Origin: Girardinichthys multiradiatus
Lineage: Eukaryota; Chordata; Actinopteri; Cyprinodontiformes; Goodeidae
DNA: 64,000 bases
NCBI RefSeq assembly: GCF_021462225.1
Contig: NC_061800.1
Location: 14,864,749-14,928,748 of the forward strand
Direction: 5' to 3'
The notes under the pieces are model-generated. The model saw only the letters and a program-made list of their open reading frames with translations, made no database searches and had not been told where the DNA came from. The position numbers and the translations under genes are program-made. Position 1 is the first letter of the stretch, and every line of letters begins with the position of its first letter. This document shows positions 20,870 through 31,345 of the stretch, piece by piece.

Positions 20870-22110
20870 TGAGTGGGATACCTTTTAATAGATAGTTTTA
20901 ATTTTAAGAATTTTAAACCTTGTGAATTTAGTCAAATGTTTTGGGGATGCTTCCATAAGCTTCCCAGAATTATTTGCTTGAATTTCGGCCCCTCCCTCTT
21001 GACAAATCTAGTATCTGAGTGATGTTTGCCGGACACCTTGCTTTGAAACATTCTTTCAGCTAAGCCCTCAAATTTTCTATGGGACTGAAGTCATGGCTTT
21101 GTGATGGACACCCTGACGCTCTTGTTTAGAGCATCAGACCTCTTAAAACAATTCTTCTTTGCAGAATTGCTTTAATTCAGCCACATTGGTGGGTTTTTGA
21201 GCATGGAGATCCTGTTTAAAGTCATGCTACAGCATTAAGAGTTGACTTTGACTCGGCTAATATAAAACCTTAATTTAGATTTTTTTTCAAATCATTCAGA
21301 TGTGGACTTGGCTGGTGGGTTCTGAACGATAGTCTTGCTGCTTAACCAAAATATGCTTGAGGTTAAGGTCATGACCTGTTGGTTGGACGTTCTTCCTCAA
21401 GATTTTCTGGTTGAGAGCAGTTCTCCAAGTCCGAAAGCAGCAAAGCAGCCTCAATTCATCACACTACCACCACCATATTTGACTGTCAGTATGATGCTAT
21501 TGTGCTGAAATCATGGGTTAGTTTCAAGATAAATGTAACGGGATGCACACCTTTAAAAAAGGTCCACTTTGTCCCATCAATCCAAAGACTATGGTATTTA
21601 CCCAAATGTATTGGGGGATCATGAAGATGTTGTCGTAAATGTGAGGCTTGTATTCTTTTTGGTGAGCTCTGGTTCACTTTGGAAGACTACCATGGAGGCC
21701 ATTTCTACACAGTCTCTTTCTCAGGTTTGAATCATGAACACTTTGCTAGTTTTCATCATTTCCCTGTTGTTCATTATGTTCTGTATTCTTGTCATATAAA
21801 TTATTCTTTTGTGCTTAGTGTCTTAGTTCATACTTTTAGTATTTATTCTGTTACATCTCTGCTTATTTTTAATAATATTGATATATTTTACATTACTTCA
21901 TGTTGTTAGCCATATTCTATTTAAATGATTTCCTGATTGTACAGGTTTGGCAGAAATCAGGCCTCGGTGTGGCTTGAAAACTACGTTTTGCATGTACTCT
22001 GTTTATCTTTGCCAGTTGTTACAATTTGTTTGGTGATCTAAAATATTGAAGTGTTCCAGAAAAAAATCCCAGTACAAATCTGTTAGGAGGCAACCACTTT
22101 GCCACAGTAC
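20870..22110 (-). mobile_element. Tc1-like relic, minus strand
   Basis: Minus-strand fragments are SHLRQHLHDPPIHLGKYHSL followed by WIDGTKWTFF (degraded first-Asp block, ~21,560-21,640), a QDYRSEPTSQ-like second-Asp block (~21,340) and HAQKPTNVAELKQFCKEE (C-terminal block, ~21,170). The right end finishes CCACAGTACTGTA near 22,113. Many stops; probably the same broad family as the relics at 14.3-15.1 and 46.4-46.8 kb. Confidence 0.65.
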
Positions 22111-22295
22111 TGTATCTAACTGCACTGTACAAATTTGTAATGTCTGAAACTGAATAGAACAAGCCTCATTACTCATTTATTTCGGAAATTAAGTACTGGG
22201 GAACTTTTGATCTGTGGAAATGTTTGCTTTGCACAGATGGATATATGTATTAAAAATCATGAAACCATGTATTATACTGTTTAATTTGTACTGTA

Positions 22296-22385
22296 TTGCA
22301 CCAACTACGCCAAAACAAATTCCTTGTATGTCCAAAAACGTACTTGGCAATAAAACTTTTCTGATTCTGATTCTGATTAAAGATC
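22296..22385 (+). repeat. 3' tail of a LINE or SINE with (TGATTC)n end
   Basis: ATTCCTTGTATGTCCAAAAA, then CTTGGCAATAAAACTTTTCTGATTCTGATTCTGATT. I recall this AATAAA-plus-hexamer tail from L2/CR1-type fish retroelements and their SINEs. Only the tail is recognisable. Confidence 0.6.
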
Positions 22386-23060
22386 GCATTTCTACTTGCA
22401 TTGTCCAGTTTCTCATCTTTTATTTTGTTCTACTCTCTACTCTGCTTCATTATATTGCTTACTTATCTCATTTAACTAACTGTGTGACTCACACAGCTAC
22501 ATTTGTGCAGATCTGGTCTCTCAGTCATCACTTAAGAGCAACCATTAGGCTTCATAGGTATGCATCAGGCTACAGACTCTTTTGATGAGAGTAGAGGGGG
22601 AATAGCGGAGGGGGCCATATGGGGCTGACTGGCTGTTTTTTTACATAAGGGCCAATCAGGAGCAGGGTTAGAGCCTTGTGCTACGGCTGTGCTGCATTCA
22701 TTTGCCAATGTGTAAGTGTGCTTCTAACACATCCCCACTAACACTATAATGTGCATTTCAGCTTATAAGCATTAAAAAACATACATATTTCACTCACTGC
22801 TATAAATACTTCCCATCCAATTTCCTGTACAGTTTTTAAAAATATTCTATACAAAAATTATTCTGCAGTTTGTGTGTTTTTTTTTTCTTCTCTCCTCTTT
22901 CTTTTTTCTTCCTTCATACTAAATTTGTATAGTACATGTTTCGGTAGCAGGCTTATTTTTTTCTGATTAGGCCTACTCTTCAATGAATTCTTACCAGAAT
23001 ACTCCAAATTGTAATCCCCTTATGACCAAGAGGAAATTCCATTCATTTAGCCGAGGTTTT
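22386..23060. other. Flank upstream of a candidate first exon
   Basis: AT-rich DNA with a pyrimidine-rich tract near 22,880-22,915. No recognisable repeat or exon. Confidence 0.4.
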
Positions 23061-23069
23061 TTGTTTTAT

Positions 23070-23344
23070 TTTTCGTTTTACGAGCAGCTCCTGAAGGCAG
23101 CACAGTTCCCAAGGAGAAACCCGCAAAGGAAACAGGTCGTCCAGCCGGTATCCTCCGATAAATATTCTGAAGACAGTGGAGGTTTTTAACGCACAGCTCA
23201 GAAATGAGCGCATAGAGCGGGGTTTTCTGCTCGTCCTCTCACCGAGCGGCTTGCACGGAGCCCGGTCGGAAGCTGAGGAGCCACCGTGCAAATTCGGAAG
23301 CGGGACTCTTCTCTGATGATGTGATGGATCATAAAGCGGTCTGA
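23070..23344 (+). other. Candidate 5' non-coding exon ending in a strong splice donor
   Basis: A locally GC-rich, CpG-containing stretch (CGGAGCCCGGTCGGAAGC, ACCGAGCGGC) in AT-rich surroundings ends at GGTCTGA|GTAAGTAG, a near-consensus donor. Only short upstream open frames occur, so it would be 5' UTR. No identity can be given. The minus-strand open frame over the block (23043-23369) has no recognisable content. Confidence 0.4.
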
Positions 23345-23796
23345 GTAAGTAGACTGCTGAGGTGCTCACCTGCTGTTTGTATATTTCTGCACGGAATATT
23401 CAGTTGATATTGCTCACATCTCACCGCTTCATGCTGAGGTTGCACGGCTGCATTTATCGCTTCAGTCTAATAGTGTCTAATGTGGTTTTGATTGGGTTGA
23501 TCCTGCAGTGTGAAGCAAACTGTGGAGTCTCATTTAACTGCAGATGTCGTTGTTACACATGCATGGGTCGTTCAGACTACACTTCTGATCATCCTCCTGA
23601 TATGCAGTCCAGGAGCATCTGATAATGCAGCACAACACAGATTAATATACAGTGATGTAAAAAATAGGAAACTTCATTCATTTATTCATTCATTCTGTCA
23701 TTTTTAAAGAATCATTCACATATTGATGTTTAATCTTTTATTTATTCATCTCTGGAAAGAAAGGGATTTAATTGCAGGTAATAATCAAAAACAATA

Positions 23797-25406
23797 CAGG
23801 TCCTTCTCAAAATATTAGCATATTGTGATAAAGTTCATTATTTTCCATAATGTAATGATGAAAATTTAACATTCATATATTTTAGATTCTTTGCACACTA
23901 ACTGAAATATTTCAGGTCTTTTATTGTCTTAATACGGATGATTTTGGCATACAGCTCATGAAAACCCAAAATTCCTATCTCACAAAATTAGCATATTTCA
24001 TCCGACCAATAAAAGAAAAGTGTTTTTAATACAAAAAACGTCAACCTTCAAATAATCATGTACAGTTATGCACTCAATACTTGGTCGGGAATCCTTTGGC
24101 AGAAATGACTGCTTCAATGCGGCGTGGCATGGAGGCAATCAGCCTGTGGCACTGCTGAGGTCTTATGGAGGACCAGGATGCTTCGATAGCGGCCTTTAGC
24201 TCATCCAGAGTGTTGGGTCTTGAGTCTCTCAACGTTCTCTTCACAATATCCCACAGATTCTCTATGGGGTTCAGGTCAGGAGAGTTGGCAGGCCAATTGA
24301 GCACAGTGATACCATGGTCAGTAAACCATTTACCAGTGGTTTTGGCACTGTGAGCAGGTGCCAGGTCGTGCTGAAAAATGAAATCTTCATCTCCATAAAG
24401 CTTTTCAGCAGATGGAAGCATGAAGTGCTCCAAAATCTCCTGATAGCTAGCTGCATTGACCCTGCCCTTGATAAATCACAGTGGACCAACACCAGCAGCT
24501 GACACAGCACCCCAGACCATCACTGACTGTGGGTACTTGACACTGGACTTCTGGCATTTTGGCATTTCCTTCTCCCCAGTCTTCCTCCAGACTCTGGCAC
24601 CTTGATTTCCGAATGACATGCAGAATTTGCTTTCATCCGAAAAAAGTACTTTGGACCACTGAGCAACAGTCCAGTGCTGCTTCTCTGTAGCCCAGGTCAG
24701 GCGCTTCTGCCACTGTTTCTGGTTCAAAAGTGGCTTGACCTGGGGAATGCGGCACCTGTAGCCCATTTCCTGCACACGCCTGTGCACGGTGGCTCTGGAT
24801 GTTTCTACTCCAGACTCAGTCCACTGCTTCCGCAGGTCCCCCAAGGTCTGGAATCGGCCCTTCTCCACAATCTTCCTCAGGGTCCGGTCACCTCTTCTCG
24901 TTGTGCAGCATTTTCTGCCACACGTTTTCCTTCCCACAGACTTCCCACTGAGGTGCCTTGATACAGCACTCTGGGAACAGCCTATTCGTTCAGAAATTTC
25001 TTTCTGTGTCTTACCCTCTTGCTTGAGGGTGTCAATAGTGGCCTTCTGGACAGCAGTCAGGTCGGCAGTCTTACCCATGATTGGGGTTTTGAGTGATGAA
25101 CCAGGCTGGGAGTTTTAAAGGCCTCAGGAATCTTTTGCAGGTGTTTAGAGTTAACTCGTTGATTCAGATGATTAGGTTCATAGCTCGTTTAGAGACCCTT
25201 TTAATGATATGCTAATTTTGTGAGATAGGAAGTTTGGGTTTTCATGAGCTGTATGCCAAAATCATCCGTATTAAGACAATAAAAGACCTGGAATATTTCA
25301 GTTAGTGTGCAATGAATCTAAAATATATGAATGTTAAATTTTCATCATTACATTATGGAAAATAATTAACTTTATCACAATATGCTAATATTTTGAGAAG
25401 GACCTG
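23797..25406 (-). mobile_element. Complete Tc1 transposon, copy B of the 1,610-bp family
   Basis: Same ends and same length (1,610 bp) as the element at 5480-7089. It starts CAGGTCCTTCTC at 23797 and ends GAGAAGGACCTG at 25406, flanked by TA at 23795-23796 and 25407-25408. The inverted repeats (23797-23996 and 25207-25406) carry a few mismatches, more than in copy A. Confidence 0.94.
24074..25078 (-). pseudogene. Tc1 transposase copy B with one nonsense mutation
   Basis: It is the same 1,005-bp frame length as the intact copy and starts MGKTADLTAVQKATIDTL. The only disruption is TGA at 24478-24476, where copy A has TGT (Cys201, in GPLCFIKGR). Downstream the frame is clean through FIFQHDLAPAH and SPDLNPIENLW to FPTKY. 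The stop lies between the first and second catalytic Asp, so the truncated product would be inactive. Confidence 0.92.
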
Positions 25407-25408
25407 TA

Positions 25409-25850
25409 TAGTTTTACTTAAAAAAAAAAACAAGATAAATGTGGTTTCTAGAAGAGGAAAAATTAGGACACCCTATCCCCTTTGGCTGAAACAATTTTAT
25501 TAAGACAGTTCTTGTATCCACTAGCCGTCTCTGACAGCAGTCTGAGAAAATGTTTGCCTCTCTCCTTATTTTCAGCTGTGGGATGTTTGACAGGTTTCTT
25601 GCATGTACAGCCCATTTTATGTCACTCCACAGCATCTTAATGAGATCAAGATCTGGATCCCAGAAATTGATGTCATTGTGAGTTGACGAAGTCCTGCTGC
25701 TAGAAACCATCTCTAAACCCTGACACTTCCACCTCCATGGTCAGTGGTAGTTTCTCATATGGGCAATATGGCTCACCACTCAGGTCGCCATTCCATCAGG
25801 AGGGTATGAGTACTTTGAAAAGCACAGAAAAAAAGGCTGAAAATTAAGAA
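25409..25850 (-). mobile_element. Tc1-like relic (C-terminal end)
   Basis: Minus-strand reading gives FWDPDLDLIKMLWSDIKWAV, then HARNLSNIPQLK and LVDTRTVLIKLFQPKGIG, which follow the SPDLNPIEMLW-to-C-terminus order of Tc1 transposases. The outer end is AAAATTAGGACACCC. It begins right at the TA bordering copy B. Confidence 0.65.
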
Positions 25851-26164
25851 ATGGAAAGTTCTGGAACATACCATGAAAAGCGAGAATATTTAGTCTTCTC
25901 CCTATTCATGGCATGTTCATCCTCTTGCCATCTGGGAAGTGATACAGGAGCATGAAGTCAAAGACTGAACAGCTGTTTAGCAGCTTTTTCCCCACAACAG
26001 CCTGACTCTGAAGATATAAACTATGGTTATGTTATAGCCCTGTCTTTGCTTGTTTATTTATAATTTTTAGCTGATTAGTTTTATTATGCACTGATTACAC
26101 AATTTTGTTTTTATATCATTATTAAAAATTACTGATAAAATATATTCATTTTTCTATACCATTT

Positions 26165-26640
26165 GTCACGTTTGGAGCATATAGACGAAGGAGTCGTTGA
26201 CTATTGTTCTCTGCAAATCTCCAAGGGTCCAGTTAACTTTCTACTCTTCAGCTCAGCCCACAGGTTTTCTATCGGATTTAGATCTGGGTATGGCGATGGC
26301 AATGGTCGAAGGATGTTTTTGGGTCTGACAAACCATTTATTTCTGTGTTGACTTAACAGGTACATTTAGATTTTTTTGTGTCATCATGTAAAATGCCCTG
26401 ATACTTCAAAGGGTCCATGACGCCATGCACTCTAAGGAGGGCCTATGCAAGAGAAACGGGTCCACAGCATAACCGACCTGTCATCGTCCTGAACAGTTGG
26501 GCTTGGGGGTATTAGGTTATTCTTAACTTTGATTCACATCAAACCCACATGGTTGGTTTGTCAAAAAGTCTAATCTCAGTTTCTTCTGGTGAGTGCACAT
26601 GGTTCCATATGTTTACATTTGTGACCTTATTTCACAGTAT
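26165..26640 (-). mobile_element. Tc1-like relic, minus strand
   Basis: The plus-strand text CCCACAGGTTTTCTATCGGA TTTAGATCTGGG is the reverse of a SPDLNPIENLW-type block, near 26,257-26,290. GTCATCATGTAAAATG-type text near 26,380 fits the second-Asp region. No open frame is left. Confidence 0.5.
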
Positions 26641-26790
26641 ACAGACAGAAAATGGGCAGAGAAAGAGGGGGGAAAGATCTGCAGCAAAGGTCACGGGGTC
26701 AGGAATCGAACCCCAGACGGCTGCTTTAAGGACTGATAGTCTCTGCATATGGTGCGCACGCTATAACTCTACACCACGTGCTGCTCCATA
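26640..26790 (-). repeat. Candidate tRNA-derived SINE
   Basis: On the minus strand GGGGTTCGATTCCTGACC (near 26,710) matches the pol III B box (GGTTCGANNCC). A tRNA-like 5' part beginning near 26,788 includes GGTGTAGAGTTATAGCGTG, a loose A box about 55-60 bases upstream. The spacing fits a tRNA-type promoter. The family is not identified. Confidence 0.5.
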
Positions 26791-27119
26791 AGATACAAAT
26801 TTGTGCTGGGATTTTCTAACAATGAGGTTTGGTGTTGTGAGCCATAGTGTGAATTAAAGTCATAAACAGAACTAACTCACATTAACATGATTTTGTAGAA
26901 TCATTTTTCCATCTTACTTTTTAACATTTTATTCTGGGGAAGAGGTTGATGAGTCTGATGAGGTTGTATTATAGTTAAAAATGGTTACCTGTGAAGAATG
27001 ATGAGGCTCCTTCAACATGGAAGAACATCTGAAAGATGAAACGTCATCTTTTTATTGAGAGTCATTTAAATATCAAGGTTTCTCATAATGTGAGTAAAGT
27101 TGTATCTACACTTCCATCA

Positions 27120-27760
27120 TCTAACAGTGCTTACACACCAAACCTTTTGAACGGTTTTTACCTTTCCGGTTTCTAGAGCTGATCATGCCAGTGTAAACCC
27201 ATCTCGGACCCTGAAACGGACCAGAGAACCGTACCATGGTGGCATGGTTAAAACTGATGGTCTCAAAATGGCTTTTCATGACCCTGGAATGGTTTGCTTG
27301 CAGTGTGAGTGAGTGCCATTGTCAACATACCATAAGATGTGTTGTAAAAAGCAGAGTAGAAGAAGAAGAAATACATGTAAGAGTGCGAATCCATAGACAA
27401 AAGAGAAAATGTCGCGTGGGGTTACGTGGAGTAGTGAAGAGGTGCAGGCGCAAAACTGTATTTGAACACCAAAGTAGCACCAGAAACCCAGATGAGAAGG
27501 ACTTTCTTCTTTGTGCTTTTTGTCTTCTTGATTAGCGAGAACTGCCCCCCAAACAATCCATTGTAACTGCGTGATGTTGTTTGGTCCAGTCTAAAAATCT
27601 CTGTCTGAAACTGAAGGTGTTAATTTCTTCACTGGACCCATTCCTGAACTGATCCCTGAATCAGAACCACAGTGTGAATGCAGCCTAAGTCTGTTATATT
27701 TTCTCAGAAACATGAACAGCAGACCAGTGTGAATGTTAGCTTTACTTGCCGCAGACTCAC
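27120..27760. repeat. Possible non-autonomous DNA transposon (weak)
   Basis: ACACACCAAACCTTTTGAACG, CGGACCCTGAAACGGACCAG and GGACCCATTCCTGAACTGAT are of a style I associate with fish Harbinger/hAT-type repeats. Terminal repeats and a target duplication were not established. Confidence 0.25.
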
Positions 27761-29519
27761 TTTGAAGACTTAACCTCTGCTGTCTGTGAGTATGACTGCA
27801 AAGCTTTGGAAAAGTTTTAGAGGAAAATGTTGCATATGATCTGGGGGGTTTAAAACATCCATTGGTCTTCATTTTCTGTTCTTTGTGATGTCATTAAATG
27901 AATGAAATGGAAACATCTTGCATTTTGAATTGTTTTGCTTTGGGAACCCTGTGGAGTCTCCCAGAGGCTCCTGGGACTCCTTCAGTACTGCGTTGTTCAG
28001 GATGGCTGGGCTGCAGCAGGCAGACAGGTGCTTTCAAGCCATGCCTGGAAATGCCTCTGGGGCTGATGAAGATGCTGGCTGACTTCCATACCACAATCAG
28101 ATAAAGATAATGAATACGGGAAAATTGTGTTATTTCCTGCCAAAGCAGCAGTTTGCTTGTTTTATAGGAATGGAAACCGAAGTATACAGAGATTCTGGGC
28201 TTGAAGTATATAAATATCTGATAAGCTTTAGTCTTAATACGAAGATTGTGATCCTAGAACTGGAAGCAACCTATGTTATCTTAGTTGCTTCCAAAACGAT
28301 GTCCCCCAGGATGTGAATTACTGCACCTTAAAGCTTTGTTTGCACAGTGTTCAGCATGTTCCTGAGAAAACAATATATTCATTAAGGTAAATCCAATTCT
28401 GAACTAATGGATGTGGTTTGCCCACAAACACTTATAGTATCTTTTCCTTCTTTTTCTGGACTCTAATTGAAGCAGTCCAATCTTGACATTACAACTAGTA
28501 TCTGTTACTTTCAATAAACACCTATACGCATTGGGTTTTTGGGGTTTCATAACAACATTTGAAAAGCTTTTTCAAATGTTGTCATGAAACAGAGGCCAAA
28601 CGAATTATGGTATGGAAGTCAGCGCAGCATAAAATTTAGAGCGACTCGATTTCCTGGTCCCAGCTGATGTTTAAATCGCCCACAGAAGCAAGGGTTACAT
28701 TGTCCCATTGAATCTTCTGGATAAAAAGCGCAGGAATTCATCTTGGTTTAAAGTCGATTCATTAATGATTTCATCAGAGTGGAGACTCTCGGCTGGTATG
28801 AGTTTCCAGTTTTCTTTCTTTTTTTGTTTTTACTCAACAAAGACATGTAACAAACATTTACCGTAAAGGAAGAAAACGTGCATATTTATTAATCGATGTG
28901 GTTCTTTTGAATCATAAATAAAAAGAAGGGATTGCAAGATTATCACCATTAATGCATCAAACCAGGTGTTCCTAACCTTTTCTAACAGCAACCTAACAGC
29001 AAAATGTGCAACAGAGAAAGTGCTGTTTGTTGGTAAGTTTACGCATCAAAAATAGTGAGGGTGAGAAATTAGACTTGAAAGTAAGCAAAAAGTTATCTTT
29101 GCTATACTACAGTGATAACTCTTAACAGTCCATTGATAGAATAAACGGTCCGTTCTTGTGGAGAAGGCTGATAGCTACAGAGCAGGAGCAGAATAATAAC
29201 CTGGAAGTACATGGCAAAGTTATGTCTCAGCTTTTTGTCACTGTTTCCACTCCTTTCGCCTATAAGTTAGCGTGATGCTTTGGTTAGGCCAAAGTGGAAC
29301 TCAAACAGTGATTTTAAACCACAAGAACCAAGTATATAGTGGCTCTCAATGACTACACATCCCTGTTAGAATGCTGGGTTTTTGTCAAGTAAAAAATTAA
29401 ATCAAGAAAAATAATTTCAAAACCTTTTTTTATCTTTAATGTGACATTTAACTTGTAGAGTTTAACAGAACAACAAATAAATCTGAGAAGATAGATATGC
29501 ATATAGATATGCACACCCT
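27761..29519. other. Spacer without recognised genes
   Basis: The segment near 27,900-28,090 is more GC-rich and open on both strands, but its product is not recognisable. A 47-bp near-perfect palindrome sits at 28544-28590. The remainder is AT-rich. Confidence 0.4.
28544..28590. repeat. 47-bp near-perfect palindrome
   Basis: The left arm GTTTCATAACAACATTTGAA is mirrored by TTCAAATGTTGTCATGAAAC, with one mismatch. The centre is AAGCTTT, so the spacer is close to zero. Confidence 0.85.
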
Positions 29520-29639
29520 TGAAGAAATACTATATTGAAGCACATTTTTGACTTAATTTCAGCATTCATTGTTCTTTGGTAGAAGTCCATCAGCATGTCC
29601 AGCATCTTGTCCAAGTGGTATTTGCCCACTCTGCCTTGC

Positions 29640-29990
29640 AAAAGTTATCTAAATCTATCAGATTGTGAGGACATCTCTTGTCCACAGTCCTCTTCAGGAC
29701 AGATTTTCTCCTGTACTCTTCAATTTATGTCTGGATGATATTTCTGTCAAGCTAACGGATTATAAGGCTGGTTGTATAATGGTAACCTTCTTGTTAATCA
29801 TTTGTGTGCTAATGGTTTGGCCATATTGCAGGGCTGGTCTGCAGCAGCTATGGTAAGCAGCTAGTTTAACCCTAAAAAGAGTGTGGTTGTGATTGTTACA
29901 GCTAAGGTGGATCAGAAACTAGCCTAGCCTTTTTCGAGCCTATTGCACCTCCTTTTATACGGCTCACTTGTGGTGTAATTACAGTAAATC
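29640..29990 (+). pseudogene. LINE reverse-transcriptase fragment (Rex1/CR1-like)
   Basis: The frame fragment DRFSPVLFNLCLDDISVKLT, then GCIMV, resembles the QGSVLSPLLFNLYLDDLS...GC block of Rex1/CR1-type LINE reverse transcriptases. CRAGLQQLW and an AKKSV-like AAAAAGAGTGTGG follow where such elements read CSAGLQQL...KKSVVM. The YADD box is lost (ICVLMVW). About 350 bp, no flanking LINE ends. Confidence 0.6.
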
Positions 29991-30091
29991 TGTACTGAAA
30001 AAAACTGCAGGTGGGTTCTAAGATGGACAGCTGCAAGTCAAATGTTTGTCACAAGTAACGTCCCGCCCTTTCATGCCTAACTGAGGAGCTA

Positions 30092-31343
30092 CAGGGGTTG
30101 GATAATGAAACTGAAACACCTGGTTTTAGACCACAATAATTTATTAGTATGGTGTAGGGCCTCCTTTTGCGGCCAATAAAGCGTCAATTCATCTTGGGAA
30201 TGACATATACAAGTCCTGCACAGTGGTCAGAGGGATTTTAAGCCATTCTTCTTGCAGGATAGTGGTCAGGTCACTACGTGATACTGGTGGAGGAAAACGT
30301 TTCCTGACTTGCTCCTCCAAAACACCCCAAAGTGGCTCAATAATATTTAGATCTGGTGACTGTGCAGGCCATGGGAGATGTTCAACTTCACTTTCATGTT
30401 CATCAAACCAATCTTTCACCAGTCTTGCTGTGTGTATTGGTGCATTATCATCCTGATACACGGCACCGCCTTCAGGATACAATGTTTGAACCATTGGATG
30501 CACATGGTCTTCAAGAATGGTTCAGTAGTCCTTGGCCCATCTAGCACAAGTATTGGGCCAAGGGAATGCCATGATATGGCAGCCCAAACCATCACTGATC
30601 CACCCCCATGCTTCACTCTGGGCATGCAACAGTCTGGGTGGTACGCTTCTTTGGGGCTTCTCCACACCGTAACTCTCCCAGATGTGGGGAAAACAGTAAA
30701 GGTGGACTCATCAGAGAACAATACATGTTTCACATTGTACACAGCCAAAGATTTGTTCTCCTTGCACCATTGAAACCAACATTTGGCATTGGCATGAGTG
30801 ACCAAAGGTTTGGCTATAGCAGCCCGGCCGTGTATATTGACCCTGTGGAGCTCCCGACGGACAGTTCTGGTGGAAACAGGAGAGTTGAGGTGCACATTTA
30901 TTCTGCCGTGATTTGGGCAGCCGTGGTTTTATGTTTTTTGGATACAATCCGGGTTAGCACCCGAACATCCCTTTCAGACAGCTTCTTCTTGCGTCCACAG
31001 TTAATCCTGTTGGATGTGGTTCGTCCTTCTTGGTGGTATGCTGACATTATACCGTGGCTCTTGATACATCACAAAGACTTGCTGTCTTGGTCACAGATGC
31101 GCCAGCAAGACGTGCACCAACAATTTGTCCTCTTTTGAACTCTGGTATGTCACCCATAATGTTGTGTGCATTTCAATATTTTGATCAAAACTGTGCTCTT
31201 ACCCTGCTAATTGAACCTTCACACTCTGCTCTTACTGGTGCAATGTGCAATCAATGAAGACTGGCTACCAGGCTGGTCCAATTTAGCCATGAAACCTCCC
31301 ACACTAAAATGACAGGTGTTTCAGTTTCATTGTCCAACCCCTG
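30092..31343 (-). mobile_element. Tc1-like element, family E, both ends present
   Basis: It begins CAGGGGTTGGATAATGAAAC at 30092 and ends GTTTCATTGTCCAACCCCTG-type inverse at 31343, with TA on both sides (30090-30091, 31344-31345). The inverted similarity extends through ACTGAAACACCTG. 1,252 bp with a frameshifted transposase. Confidence 0.9.
30189..31158 (-). pseudogene. Tc1-like transposase, family E, frameshifted
   Basis: It starts near 31,158 as [17 protein letters not shown] and continues to [10 protein letters not shown], where a small deletion produces a stop. A second break lies near 30,900 (TAAATGTGCACC). The frame HLNSPVSTRTVRRELHR to VLFSDESTF (first Asp) is open at 30416-30895, then shifts near 30,510. 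The last part reads GGAVYQDDNAPIHTARL (second Asp) and QSPDLNIIEPLWGVLE (Glu). At least three frame disruptions. Confidence 0.85.
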
Positions 31344-31345
31344 TA

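Noticed and set aside
23043..23369. 108-codon minus-strand frame
   Set aside because: Covers the GC-rich candidate 5' exon; the product is unrecognised and the donor signal argues for the plus strand.
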